Of a stretch of DNA of 64,000 nucleotides, positions 1 through 8,617 are shown in pieces (position 1 is the stretch's first letter; each line of letters begins with the position of its first letter). Position numbers and translations under genes: made by a program. Location of the stretch: the NCBI RefSeq assembly GCF_006363955.1, contig NZ_CP040948.1:992001-1056000 (forward strand). The letters run 5' to 3'. The DNA is from Methylophilus medardicus (GTDB lineage Bacteria; Pseudomonadota; Gammaproteobacteria; Burkholderiales; Methylophilaceae). Below the pieces are notes generated by a model, which saw only the letters and a list, made by a program, of their open reading frames with translations, had not been told where the DNA came from and did no database searches.

Positions 1-560
1 CGCAAGATCAGCTCACTTTTTGAGTATCCTCTGGCATGCAAGCGTTGCAACAAATTGAGCAGAAACGCAGCCAACCGTTCCTCCGCCCGCATATTCGCCA
101 GCAACATCATCACCCCATTTTCACGCACGATTTCACGGCTCATGATTTTATGAACATGGCGTTGGAGTACGGGGATTTCTCGAGAAAGATCCTCAACATG
201 ATTGAACGGCATCACGCAAACCTCGGCGTCCTCTAGGGCAATGGCATTACAATTGTGATGGTCAGAGACAATGCCATCTAATCCCATAATTTCGCCCGCC
301 ATCTGAAAGCCGGTCACTTGTTCGCGACCATCTTCTGACACGACGCAGGTTTTGAAAAAACCGGTTCGAATCGCGTACAACGTGGTGAAAGGGTCGCCAC
401 TGCTAAATAGATGACCACCTTGTTTGACTTTTTTACGTGTGGCAACAATGCCATCCAGTCGATTCATCTCTGCTGTGCTCAAGCCAATCGGTAAACAAAG
501 CTCTCGCAGATTGCAATTCGAGCAGGCAACTTTAAAGCTAGATTCTGCTGGTACTTGCAT
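1..560 (-). CDS. fnr: FNR-type oxygen-sensing CRP-family regulator (3' end outside window)
   Basis: Open reading frame from ATG at 560 running off the left edge; about 186 codons are visible. The N-terminus has cysteines at residues 13, 16 and 22 in the C-x2-C-x5-C spacing of FNR, and the fourth conserved cysteine is at 115 (EVCVMPF, aligned with E. coli C122). Together these ligate the oxygen-labile [4Fe-4S] cluster. The cyclic-nucleotide-binding-like beta barrel and the start of the dimer helix (AEERLAAFLLNL) are present; the DNA-binding helix-turn-helix would lie left of base 1. The start is supported by an AAGGA-like site a few bases upstream. It is divergent from hemN, a classic FNR target. 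Expected role: dimeric transcription factor active under low oxygen. Identification is strong; only the missing C-terminus limits it. Confidence 0.93.
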   Translation of the reverse strand, partial: MQVPAESSFKVACSNCNLRELCLPIGLSTAEMNRLDGIVATRKKVKQGGHLFSSGDPFTTLYAIRTGFFKTCVVSEDGREQVTGFQMAGEIMGLDGIVSDHHNCNAIALEDAEVCVMPFNHVEDLSREIPVLQRHVHKIMSREIVRENGVMMLLANMRAEERLAAFLLNLLQRLHARGYSKSELIL

Positions 561-708
561 TTCGGCGGTCCTTGGCGGTCGTTGAACGTCCATCTGATTA
601 TACGCTTCTTGCAAGGCAATATCATTGGCTCCAATATGATTCAGCATGTGGTTCTGTCTTCTTCCCTTTATATTGCGCACATTATGCCTGTGAGCCCATT
701 CAGGGCAT

Positions 709-722
709 TTGATGTGTGTCAA
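709..722. promoter_or_regulatory. FNR box between fnr and hemN
   Basis: TTGAT-GTGT-GTCAA matches the FNR consensus TTGAT-N4-ATCAA at 9 of 10 positions. On the fnr strand a -10-like CATAAT (686 to 681) would place the box centre near -41, a class II activator position, so fnr may autoregulate. On the other strand the box is about 100 bases before the hemN ATG. The match is seen; the function is inferred. Confidence 0.65.
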
Positions 723-816
723 ATAGACGGGGATTACTTTATGGCAAAGTAGCTGCTATTAACTCTCGGGACAGTGCGTCCCCGTTGTGCTGACAGGAGC
801 GAATTTGCTAGATACC

Positions 817-2202
817 ATGAAACAACCGCTGATGATTACACAGGCGCACATCGAACGCTATGATGTTTCCGGGCCGCGCTATACCTCTTACCCAACCGCT
901 GATCGCTTTGTAGAAGCCTTCGATGCCGCGGCTTATCTCAAAGCGTCTGAGCAACGTAACATCAGTCACTGGGCGCAACCGTTATCCGTGTATGTGCACA
1001 TCCCATTTTGCGCGTCACTGTGTTTTTATTGTGCCTGCAATAAAATTGTGACCAAGCGCTACGAACAAAGCGAGATTTACCTAAACTATCTGCAGCGAGA
1101 GTTGGCTTTGCACTTGGATCAATTTGCGCAAGCGCAAGTGGTGAATCAGTTGCATTTGGGTGGTGGTACACCCACCTTTCTCAGCGATGATGCGTTAACC
1201 CGTTTGATTGACATGCTCAAGCAAGCCTTTGTATTTAGCAAAGAGGGCGAGTACGCCATTGAAATTGACCCCCGCACCGTCGATGAGCAGCGCTTGCAGC
1301 ATTTGCGTCAGCTTGGTTTTAACCGTTTGAGTTTCGGCGTACAAGACTTTGATGCCGCTGTGCAACAAGCAGTGCACAGAGTGCAGCCTTTTGCCCAGGT
1401 CGACACATTGATGCAGCAAGCGCGTGTGATGGGCTTTCAGTCGATCAATGTGGACCTGATTTATGGCTTGCCGAAACAAACACCGCAAACGTTTCGTGAG
1501 ACGATCAGTCAGGTCATCACCTTGCGTCCAGATCGTATTGCGCTGTATGGCTATGCACATCTGCCTTCGCGTTTTAAACCGCAGCGGCGTATATTGCAGG
1601 AGGATTTACCTAACGCAGTCGACAAAATTCAAATGTTGTCAGAAGCCATCCAGCAATTGATACAAGCGGGCTATGTTTACATCGGCATGGACCATTTTGC
1701 GTTACCCGAGGACACCCTTGCGATAGCAAAGCAGCAGGGTAGATTACACCGAAATTTTCAGGGTTATAGCACCATGGCCGACCAAGATATTTTGGCCTTG
1801 GGAGTATCAGCCATCGGCAAAATGGGCGCCAGCTACAGTCAGAATGCGAAGACCCTCGAAGAGTATTACGATTTTATTGATCAAGGCCAATTGCCAATTG
1901 TGCGGGGGCTTGCACTGAGTCGAGATGATTTGATTCGGCGTGCCGTCATCATGGCGATTATGTGTCATGGAGAGCTCAGCTATGAGTCGATTGAGCTTTC
2001 TTATATGATTCAATTCAATACCTATTTTCAAACCGAGCTGCAACAGTTGGTGGATAAAGCAACGCAGGGCTTGGTGGTCTTAGAAGAAGATGGTTTAAAA
2101 GTGACCGACATGGGTTGGTACTTTGTGCGAGCCATTGCCATGGTGTTTGACCGTTATTTGCAGCACGATGCCAATCGTGCAAGGTTTTCCAAAATCCTTT
2201 AA
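817..2202 (+). CDS. hemN: Oxygen-independent coproporphyrinogen III dehydrogenase
   Basis: Radical-SAM enzyme that decarboxylates coproporphyrinogen III to protoporphyrinogen IX without oxygen, in the cytoplasmic heme pathway. The 461-residue protein carries the SAM-cluster motif C-x3-C-x2-C at residues 65, 69 and 72, followed by the extra cysteine at 74 typical of HemN. The N-terminal segment YDVSGPRYTSYPTA, the GGGTPTFL SAM-binding loop, and the later GMDHFALP and HRNFQGY segments match bona fide HemN rather than HemW. Length is close to the E. coli enzyme (457). I chose ATG 817 because it aligns with the family N-terminus; a GTG at 787 and an ATG at 832 are in frame. AGGAG at 795-799 is rather far from 817. 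Divergent from fnr, with an FNR box between them, so probably induced at low oxygen. Confidence 0.93.
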   Translation: MKQPLMITQAHIERYDVSGPRYTSYPTADRFVEAFDAAAYLKASEQRNISHWAQPLSVYVHIPFCASLCFYCACNKIVTKRYEQSEIYLNYLQRELALHLDQFAQAQVVNQLHLGGGTPTFLSDDALTRLIDMLKQAFVFSKEGEYAIEIDPRTVDEQRLQHLRQLGFNRLSFGVQDFDAAVQQAVHRVQPFAQVDTLMQQARVMGFQSINVDLIYGLPKQTPQTFRETISQVITLRPDRIALYGYAHLPSRFKPQRRILQEDLPNAVDKIQMLSEAIQQLIQAGYVYIGMDHFALPEDTLAIAKQQGRLHRNFQGYSTMADQDILALGVSAIGKMGASYSQNAKTLEEYYDFIDQGQLPIVRGLALSRDDLIRRAVIMAIMCHGELSYESIELSYMIQFNTYFQTELQQLVDKATQGLVVLEEDGLKVTDMGWYFVRAIAMVFDRYLQHDANRARFSKIL

Positions 2203-2211
2203 ACTCTTGGC

Positions 2212-2928
2212 ATGTTAGCCAGCTTACTCCTGACCGCCTTCGTCATGGGACTGGCAGGCGGACCGCACTGTATTGCCATGTGCGGTGCCGCTTGCGGCGC
2301 CATGCAGTCCACAGTCAATACTACCCGCCAGTACCGCTCGATTCCGTTGCGTGTGATGCATACCATTCCTTGGAGTTTTTATCTTGGGCGTATGCTCGGC
2401 TATGGACTTTTGGGCGCAATCGCCGCCGAAACGCTGCGGGGCCTAGCATGGCTCTCAATTCAGAGCCACGTATTTCAACCGTTGTGGACGTTTTCGCATA
2501 CCCTGATTTTTGCTTGGGGTGCATTGTTAGTGATCACCGGCCAACAACCGCAATGGGCGCTCAAGCGGGCGCAACAAGTGTGGGTTTGGATCAAACAGCA
2601 CACTGAGCATGCGAAACTGGGTTATTTGTTGACGGGTATGATTTGGGCCTTGTTACCCTGCGGTCTGCTGTATTCTGCTGTGATGTTGGCATCGCTACAA
2701 TCGCAATGGCTGCAAGGCGCTCTGGTCATGATGGCATTTGCCAGCGGCTCCGCGACGGTGCTTGCCACGGCCCCTTTGATTTGGCGTGCAGGCCAGCAAT
2801 CTTTACCCAGCTGGTTTAAAGAGTCTACCGGGATGCGACTGAGTGGCTTGTTACTCATTGCCTTGAGTCTGGTTGCTTTATGGATGGATGTGATGCATCA
2901 CGACAAATTGTGGTGTCAATTGCTTTAA
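2212..2928 (+). CDS. TauE/SafE-like membrane protein (UreH-domain, COG2836 type)
   Basis: 238-residue integral membrane protein with about six hydrophobic segments. It begins with the short pattern GGPHCIAMCG, the G-x-H-C-x2-M-C-G signature of the COG2836 'sulfite exporter TauE/SafE' group often found beside cytochrome oxidase maturation or heme genes. The paired histidine and cysteines suggest metal, possibly copper, handling, but this is not shown here. It starts 9 bases after hemN, so the two are probably co-transcribed, which fits a role in respiratory cofactor supply under low oxygen. A second cysteine-containing segment, ALLPCGLLYS, is typical of the family. Substrate unknown. Confidence 0.8.
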   Translation: MLASLLLTAFVMGLAGGPHCIAMCGAACGAMQSTVNTTRQYRSIPLRVMHTIPWSFYLGRMLGYGLLGAIAAETLRGLAWLSIQSHVFQPLWTFSHTLIFAWGALLVITGQQPQWALKRAQQVWVWIKQHTEHAKLGYLLTGMIWALLPCGLLYSAVMLASLQSQWLQGALVMMAFASGSATVLATAPLIWRAGQQSLPSWFKESTGMRLSGLLLIALSLVALWMDVMHHDKLWCQLL

Positions 2929-3009
2929 AACTTGACGTTTTTGTCGGTAAGTCTTGCTTTCATTGCTGGTGTTTAGTACGTTAACTGTTAACTTAAATTA
3001 ACGTATTGG

Positions 3010-3855
3010 GTGATCGTGTCTACACTTGTGCAATGGGTGCTGTTATGGTGCTTGTGCTTACTAGCAGGGCCATGTTTGGCACAAGCGCCGTCCATTTTGC
3101 TCGCGCAAATTTATCACGATGGTATTGATGTCAACGACTATCTGGTGAGCGAAAAGCTAGATGGCATCCGCGCTATTTGGGATGGCCAGCAATTGGTCAC
3201 CCGTCAGGGGAATCCGGTGCATGCACCACCGTGGTTTACTCAACACTTTCCCAAACAAGCACTCGATGGTGAGTTGTGGCTGGGCCGTGGTCAATTTGAG
3301 CGCTTGTCATCCACGGTCAGGCAAAGTCAGCCGGTCGATCGTGAATGGCAAAAAGTCAGTTATTACGTGTTTGAGTTGCCGGACGCGGCAGGTGATTTCA
3401 GCCAGCGTGCGCAGCAGATCCATCAACTGGTCATCCATGCAAATACCCCTTATCTTAAACGGCTGCCGCAATTTCACGTCGCTGATGTATCTACCCTAAA
3501 ACGCACACTGGCAGCGGTCGTTGCCAAGCATGGCGAAGGCCTGATGCTACACCGCGCCGATGCGCCCTACTTAACGGGTCGCAGTCAGGTGCTACTCAAA
3601 CTTAAACCGCAGTTGGATGCGGAAGCGAAGGTCGTTGGTTACCTGGCGGGTAAAGGTAAATACCAAGGTAAAATGGGCGCATTATTGTTAGAAACCCCCG
3701 CCGGCATTCGGTTTAAACTTGGCACTGGTTTTAGTGATGCGGATCGGGCGCATCCCCCAGCGATTGGTAGTCAAGTCACCTATACTTATCGCGATCTTAC
3801 GCGCCTTGGCAAACCTAAGTTCGCCAGTTTTTTGCGAGTTCGCCCCCCAGAGTAA
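3010..3855 (+). CDS. ATP-dependent DNA ligase with signal peptide (LigE/Lig-B-like)
   Basis: 281 residues. An N-terminal hydrophobic stretch (about residues 6-24, ending LAQA) looks like a cleavable signal peptide. The nucleotidyltransferase motif K-x-D-G is at residues 49-52 (EKLDG), with K49 the expected adenylated lysine. Motifs III-V follow (LDGELWLG, EGLMLH, LLKLKP), then a short OB-fold. This is the minimal ATP-dependent ligase family of Proteobacteria thought to act in the periplasm on imported DNA. The GTG start at 3010 has no good ribosome site; GTG 3016 is an alternative. Activity is expected to be sealing of nicks in duplex DNA; a link to DNA uptake is an inference from the signal peptide. 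Confidence 0.88.
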   Translation: MIVSTLVQWVLLWCLCLLAGPCLAQAPSILLAQIYHDGIDVNDYLVSEKLDGIRAIWDGQQLVTRQGNPVHAPPWFTQHFPKQALDGELWLGRGQFERLSSTVRQSQPVDREWQKVSYYVFELPDAAGDFSQRAQQIHQLVIHANTPYLKRLPQFHVADVSTLKRTLAAVVAKHGEGLMLHRADAPYLTGRSQVLLKLKPQLDAEAKVVGYLAGKGKYQGKMGALLLETPAGIRFKLGTGFSDADRAHPPAIGSQVTYTYRDLTRLGKPKFASFLRVRPPE

Positions 3856-3874
3856 ACTGTTGAAAGGATTCAAG

Positions 3875-4297
3875 ATGAAAAAATGCATCGCAGTACTGGC
3901 CATGAGTTGGTCATTTCAGGCATGTGCTGTTGATTTTAGTGGGGTGTATGACTGCACTGGGCAGGACGCCCATGAGGGCGCGTATACCGGCACAGTGACC
4001 ATGAAGTTGAGGCCAGAGCATAGCCATGCTGCAGATGCCAGCTATGATTTCCAACTCGATGTGCCCAATTATGGCGTATATACCGGGCATGCTGCAGTGC
4101 ACGGTCATCATGCAGCCATGCATTTTGCCTTGCCTGCTGAGCAAGGCGAATATGGCGGTAAAACCCATGATTTCGGCACCGGCATCGCTGCGTTCAAAAA
4201 GAATGCAAAAGGCCAGTGGACGTTCAGAAAGTTTTATTTCGAGCCAGGATTTAAGGGCGGCAACACTGGCGTAGAAGTATGTACTCGTCAGGCTTAA
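3875..4297 (+). CDS. Small exported protein of unknown function
   Basis: 140 residues starting at ATG 3875, chosen because AAAGGA sits 6 bases upstream and a signal peptide begins there (MKKCIAVLAMSWSFQACA, cleavage near AVD). The mature part has several aromatic and glycine-rich strands, is rich in histidine in the middle, and has two cysteines, one near each end (YDCTG and EVCTRQ), which could form a disulfide. This suggests a small periplasmic beta-structured protein. It follows the DNA ligase gene by 19 bases and may share its transcript. I do not recognise a named family and assign no function. Confidence 0.7.
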   Translation: MKKCIAVLAMSWSFQACAVDFSGVYDCTGQDAHEGAYTGTVTMKLRPEHSHAADASYDFQLDVPNYGVYTGHAAVHGHHAAMHFALPAEQGEYGGKTHDFGTGIAAFKKNAKGQWTFRKFYFEPGFKGGNTGVEVCTRQA

Positions 4298-4503
4298 AGC
4301 TTTGTTTGACGGCGCGCACACCCTTAAAACACGCTACTCAGCGCAGTATTAGTGTGTCGTTCTCCTATCTAATTCAACATACATTCACTCAGTGATGCGC
4401 ATCAGCCGCTGATATTAATAAGTGTTAAATTATTTGATTGATTATCCGCGCATCGAAGCGTTAAAAGATTCACTTTGCCCGCTGTATGCAGTTGTCTGGT
4501 GTG

Positions 4504-4520
4504 CCATGATAAAATCATGG
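4504..4520 (+). promoter_or_regulatory. Palindrome immediately before the hrpA start codon
   Basis: CCATGAT-AAA-ATCATGG is a perfect 7-base inverted repeat with a 3-base centre, ending 4 bases before the hrpA ATG and occupying the place where a ribosome-binding site would be. No purine-rich site is visible. It could be an operator or an RNA hairpin at the start of the message; the sequence alone does not decide. Confidence 0.4.
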
Positions 4521-4524
4521 CCTT

Positions 4525-7500
4525 ATGACTGCAGTCTCTCCCGCACATCGCATCTCCCAACTTGATCAACAACTCTCTCAGTGCATGCTGGCGGATCGTT
4601 TTCCGCTCAGGCGACGATTGCAGCAGGCACGTGACGCTTTAAAACAAGGTAAAAACGTCGATACTTCGTTAGTGGCCATTGCCGACAAAGTATTGGCCTC
4701 TCAGCAGAGCATGCAAGCCAGATTGGCGGCATTGCCGCGCCCTGAGTATCCCGAAGCGTTACCCGTCAGTGGTAAAAAAGAGGAAATTGCCGCGGCGATT
4801 GCCAAACACCAGGTAGTGATTGTGTGTGGCGAAACGGGTTCTGGTAAAACCACCCAGTTGCCGAAAATTTGTCTCGAATTAGGCCGTGGGGTGGCTGGTT
4901 TGATTGGGCACACACAACCTCGCCGGATTGCAGCCCGCTCGGTTGCCTCGCGCATTGCGCAGGAGCTGAATAGTCCGCTGGGTGAAGTGGTGGGTTTTAA
5001 AGTGCGCTTTAACGACAAACTGTCTGAGCGTACCTATGTTAAGTTGATGACCGATGGTATTTTGCTGGCTGAGACGCAGAGCGATAAGTTTCTGAATGGC
5101 TATGACACCATCATCATTGATGAGGCGCATGAGCGTAGTCTCAATATTGACTTTCTGCTTGGCTACCTAAAACAGTTATTGCCTAAACGGCCAGATCTCA
5201 AAGTGATTGTCACTTCGGCGACGATTGATGCAGACCGCTTTTCCAATCACTTTGAGGGCGCACCGGTGATTGAGGTCAGTGGGCGCACTTATCCGGTTGA
5301 GATTCGCTATCGTCCGTTAGGCAACAAAACCACGATGGTTGCCGTTGAAGTGCCGGTGGATGATGGTTTGGATGACATCGACCGCTTTGCGCAGGACTTG
5401 ATGGGCATTAAACGCAAACAGCCACGCACCGAGACACGTTGGCTGGAGGAGGATGAGGAAGAGGAGGTGATGGAAGATGCCATCCTCGATACTGCTGAAG
5501 ACCTGTTGCGTTTGGGGGATGGCGATATTCTGGTATTTTTACCCGGTGAACGCGAAATTCGTGACACTGCAGACCATTTGCGCAAATATCAGGGACGCTC
5601 GCCAAAATTGAACTCGATTGAGGTGTTGCCGCTGTTTGCCCGTCTGAGTATCGAAGATCAGCAAAAGATTTTTCGCCCGAGTGGCCAGCGTCGGATTGTG
5701 TTAGCGACCAATGTTGCTGAAACTTCTCTGACGGTGCCGGGCATTAAATATGTGATTGATGCTGGATTGGCACGGGTGAATCGTTATAGCCCGCGCGCCA
5801 AGGTCGAACAATTACAGATTGAAAAAATCTCGCAAGCAGCCGCCAAGCAGCGGGCAGGGCGCTGCGGCCGCGTCTCTAACGGCATCTGCGTGCGTTTGTA
5901 TTCTGAGCAAGATTTTAACCAACGCCCAGCGTTTACGGATCCTGAAATTTTGCGCAGCTCATTGGCAAGCGTGATTCTGCGGATGGCTGATTTACGCTTA
6001 GGCGATGTGGCGGAGTTTCCTTTTCTGGAGGCCCCTTCAGCGCGATTGATCAATGATGGTTATCAATTGTTGCAAGAATTGGGCGCGGTGACCGAGCGGC
6101 GAGAGATCACTGAGCTTGGGCGACAAATGGCGCGTTTGCCACTCGACCCACGCGTCGCACGCATGATTCTGGCGGCGAAAAAAGAAAGTTGTTTGCGTGA
6201 GATTCTGATTATCGCCAGTGTGCTGAGCATGCAGGATCCACGCGAGCGCCCGATGGATAAGCGTGAGGCGGCGGATCAAGCGCACGCCAAGTTTAAAGCC
6301 GACGATTCTGACTTTATGAGTTATCTCAAACTGTGGGATTGGTACGATCAGGCATTCAAAACCAAAAAATCCAACCGCGAGTTACTCAATCAGTGCCATC
6401 AACATTTCTTGTCGTTTTTGCGTTTGAAGGAGTGGCGGGAGTTGCATCAGCAACTGCTGGAAATGGTCGAGGAGATGGACTACAAACGCAATGATGTCGC
6501 GGCTAGTTATGCGCAAGTACACAAAGCACTGTTGTCTGGTTTGTTGGGCAATATCGGCTTTAAAGATGGTGACAGCGAGACCTATGCCGGTGCGCGTGGA
6601 ATTCGCTTTACCATTGCGCCGGGCTCGGCACTGAAAAAAAATCGACCGAAATGGGTCATCGCCGCCGAATTGGTGGATACCACGAAATTGTATGCTCGTG
6701 TGGTGGCCAAAATTGATCCAGACTGGATAGAGCCGATCGCCAACGAAGGCGGGAGCCGTGATCTGACGCAGAGCGACTATAGCGACCCTCGATGGGATCG
6801 AAAAACGGCGCAGGTGGTGGCCTGGGAGCGTGTCAGCTTGTATGGGCTGACCATTGTGCCCAAACGGCGTGTGCACTATGGACCTATTCAGCCGACCGAA
6901 TCGCGAGAGATTTTCATTCGAGAAGCTTTGGCCAATATGGCCTTTGATACCCGCGCAGCATTTTTTGAGGCGAACCGCAGCTTGATTGCCGAGGTCGAGG
7001 CGCTGGAACACAAGGCGCGTCGGCAGGATGTGCTGGTGGATGAATATCAGTTATTTGCTTTTTATGACAAAGTAGTGCCGCCGATTGCTGACCCTTACCG
7101 TATTTATAACGGAGCGGCATTTGAAAAGTGGCGGCAAGATGCCGAAAAAAGTAATCCTAAAGTGCTTTATTTAACGCGTGACTCACTCATGCGCCATGGG
7201 GCGAGTGCGATTACAGAGGTGCAGTTTCCCGAACAGTTGACCATCGATGGTGAAACCGTCCCCCTTAAATATCGCTTTGAACCCGGCCATGTGCTCGACG
7301 GCGTGACCGCGACCATTCCACTCGCCCTGTTAAATCAACTCGATGCCGCGGTGACAGAATGGCTGGTGCCCGGCATGGTGCGTGATAAGGTCACGGCGCT
7401 GATTAAAGCCTTACCTAAAACGCTGCGCCGTGTGTGCGTGCCCGTGCCTGATTTTGTGACGGCTTTTCTCGAAAAAAACTCTGCAACATCAGCCTTGTTG

Positions 7501-8580
7501 CCTGCGTTGGCAGCATTTATTCAACAAAAAACTGGGTTAAAACTCAAGCCGGAAGAGTTTGATTTGTCCTCGCTTGCGCTGCATCATCTGATGAATTTTA
7601 GTGTGGTCGATGAAAAAGGCCGAGAGCTCGGCATGGGGCGAGATTGGCAGTTGCTCAAGAAACAACTGGGATCTGCTGCGCAATTGACGTTTAGAACGGG
7701 TTCGCCCGATATTGAAAAATCTGGCCTAAAACAGTGGGATTTTGGCGATTTGCCACAAACCCTCACTTTTAGTAAAGATGGTCGCCAGCTCACGGGTTAC
7801 CCGGGGTTGGAGGATCATCTTGAAAGCGTCGCGGTCAAATTGTTCGATACGCCGGAAGCCGCCGCTATCTCTCATCGCAAAGGCGTATGTCGGCTGATGC
7901 GCTTTGAGCTTAAAGAGCAAATCAAGCAATTAGAAAAAGGGCTGCCGGGGTTTAACCAATATGCTTTGTTATTGCGTGCGATTATGAATCCCGAGCAATT
8001 GCGTGAAGATATGCTGCAATGTATCGCTGATCGCGCGTTTATCGCTGAAGATGAGCTGCCGCGTACCAATGCCGCGTTTATGCAGCTGAAGGCGCGTGCG
8101 CGCACGCGTTTACCCGCGGTCACAGAGTCATTAACCAGACAGGCGCAGCTGATTGCGAACGAATACCAACCATTGGTGACACAGTTACAAAAACTGTCTC
8201 CCGTCACGCAAAAAATTAAACGTGACTGTGAGCAGCAATTACAACACTTGCTCTATCCAGGGTTTTTTAGCCAAACGCCTTGGGAGCAATTGCCGCACCT
8301 ACCGCGCTACCTAAAGGGGCTAAAAATGCGCATGGATAAATATCCGACCAGCATAGAGCGTGACGCGCGGCATACGCAGGCATTGGCGCAATTAGAGCAA
8401 CGGTGGCAGCAGAAAATAGAGCAATTGCGCAAAGCACACTTGCCTGTAACAACCCAGTTACAAGACTTTGCGTGGCAGTTGCAGGAGTTACGTGTATCAT
8501 TATTTGCACAGGAGTTACGGACACCTTATCCGGTCTCAGTCAAGCGTCTCGAAAAACTCTGGCAAGAGATACTCGCTTGA
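4525..8580 (+). CDS. hrpA: ATP-dependent RNA helicase HrpA (DEAH box)
   Basis: 1351 residues, slightly longer than E. coli HrpA (1300). Walker A GETGSGKT is at residues 102-109 and the DEAH box at 199-202 (IIDEAHERS), followed by the SAT motif (TSATID) and the helicase C motif QRAGRCGR. The winged-helix/ratchet (HA2), OB-fold and long DUF3418 C-terminal domain of the HrpA family follow. There is an acidic insertion (about residues 305-320, runs of Glu and Asp) within the helicase core. HrpA rescues stalled ribosomes and remodels mRNA in E. coli. The ATG at 4525 has no Shine-Dalgarno sequence; it is preceded by a palindrome (see separate entry). No other in-frame start is better. Confidence 0.95.
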   Translation: MTAVSPAHRISQLDQQLSQCMLADRFPLRRRLQQARDALKQGKNVDTSLVAIADKVLASQQSMQARLAALPRPEYPEALPVSGKKEEIAAAIAKHQVVIVCGETGSGKTTQLPKICLELGRGVAGLIGHTQPRRIAARSVASRIAQELNSPLGEVVGFKVRFNDKLSERTYVKLMTDGILLAETQSDKFLNGYDTIIIDEAHERSLNIDFLLGYLKQLLPKRPDLKVIVTSATIDADRFSNHFEGAPVIEVSGRTYPVEIRYRPLGNKTTMVAVEVPVDDGLDDIDRFAQDLMGIKRKQPRTETRWLEEDEEEEVMEDAILDTAEDLLRLGDGDILVFLPGEREIRDTADHLRKYQGRSPKLNSIEVLPLFARLSIEDQQKIFRPSGQRRIVLATNVAETSLTVPGIKYVIDAGLARVNRYSPRAKVEQLQIEKISQAAAKQRAGRCGRVSNGICVRLYSEQDFNQRPAFTDPEILRSSLASVILRMADLRLGDVAEFPFLEAPSARLINDGYQLLQELGAVTERREITELGRQMARLPLDPRVARMILAAKKESCLREILIIASVLSMQDPRERPMDKREAADQAHAKFKADDSDFMSYLKLWDWYDQAFKTKKSNRELLNQCHQHFLSFLRLKEWRELHQQLLEMVEEMDYKRNDVAASYAQVHKALLSGLLGNIGFKDGDSETYAGARGIRFTIAPGSALKKNRPKWVIAAELVDTTKLYARVVAKIDPDWIEPIANEGGSRDLTQSDYSDPRWDRKTAQVVAWERVSLYGLTIVPKRRVHYGPIQPTESREIFIREALANMAFDTRAAFFEANRSLIAEVEALEHKARRQDVLVDEYQLFAFYDKVVPPIADPYRIYNGAAFEKWRQDAEKSNPKVLYLTRDSLMRHGASAITEVQFPEQLTIDGETVPLKYRFEPGHVLDGVTATIPLALLNQLDAAVTEWLVPGMVRDKVTALIKALPKTLRRVCVPVPDFVTAFLEKNSATSALLPALAAFIQQKTGLKLKPEEFDLSSLALHHLMNFSVVDEKGRELGMGRDWQLLKKQLGSAAQLTFRTGSPDIEKSGLKQWDFGDLPQTLTFSKDGRQLTGYPGLEDHLESVAVKLFDTPEAAAISHRKGVCRLMRFELKEQIKQLEKGLPGFNQYALLLRAIMNPEQLREDMLQCIADRAFIAEDELPRTNAAFMQLKARARTRLPAVTESLTRQAQLIANEYQPLVTQLQKLSPVTQKIKRDCEQQLQHLLYPGFFSQTPWEQLPHLPRYLKGLKMRMDKYPTSIERDARHTQALAQLEQRWQQKIEQLRKAHLPVTTQLQDFAWQLQELRVSLFAQELRTPYPVSVKRLEKLWQEILA

Positions 8581-8617
8581 TACGTGATATTCGCTCAATT
8601 TTTCATTCAACGTTCTC

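Noticed and set aside
555-752. 65-codon plus-strand reading frame between fnr and hemN
   Set aside because: It overlaps the fnr start and the FNR box, has no ribosome site and no recognisable sequence.
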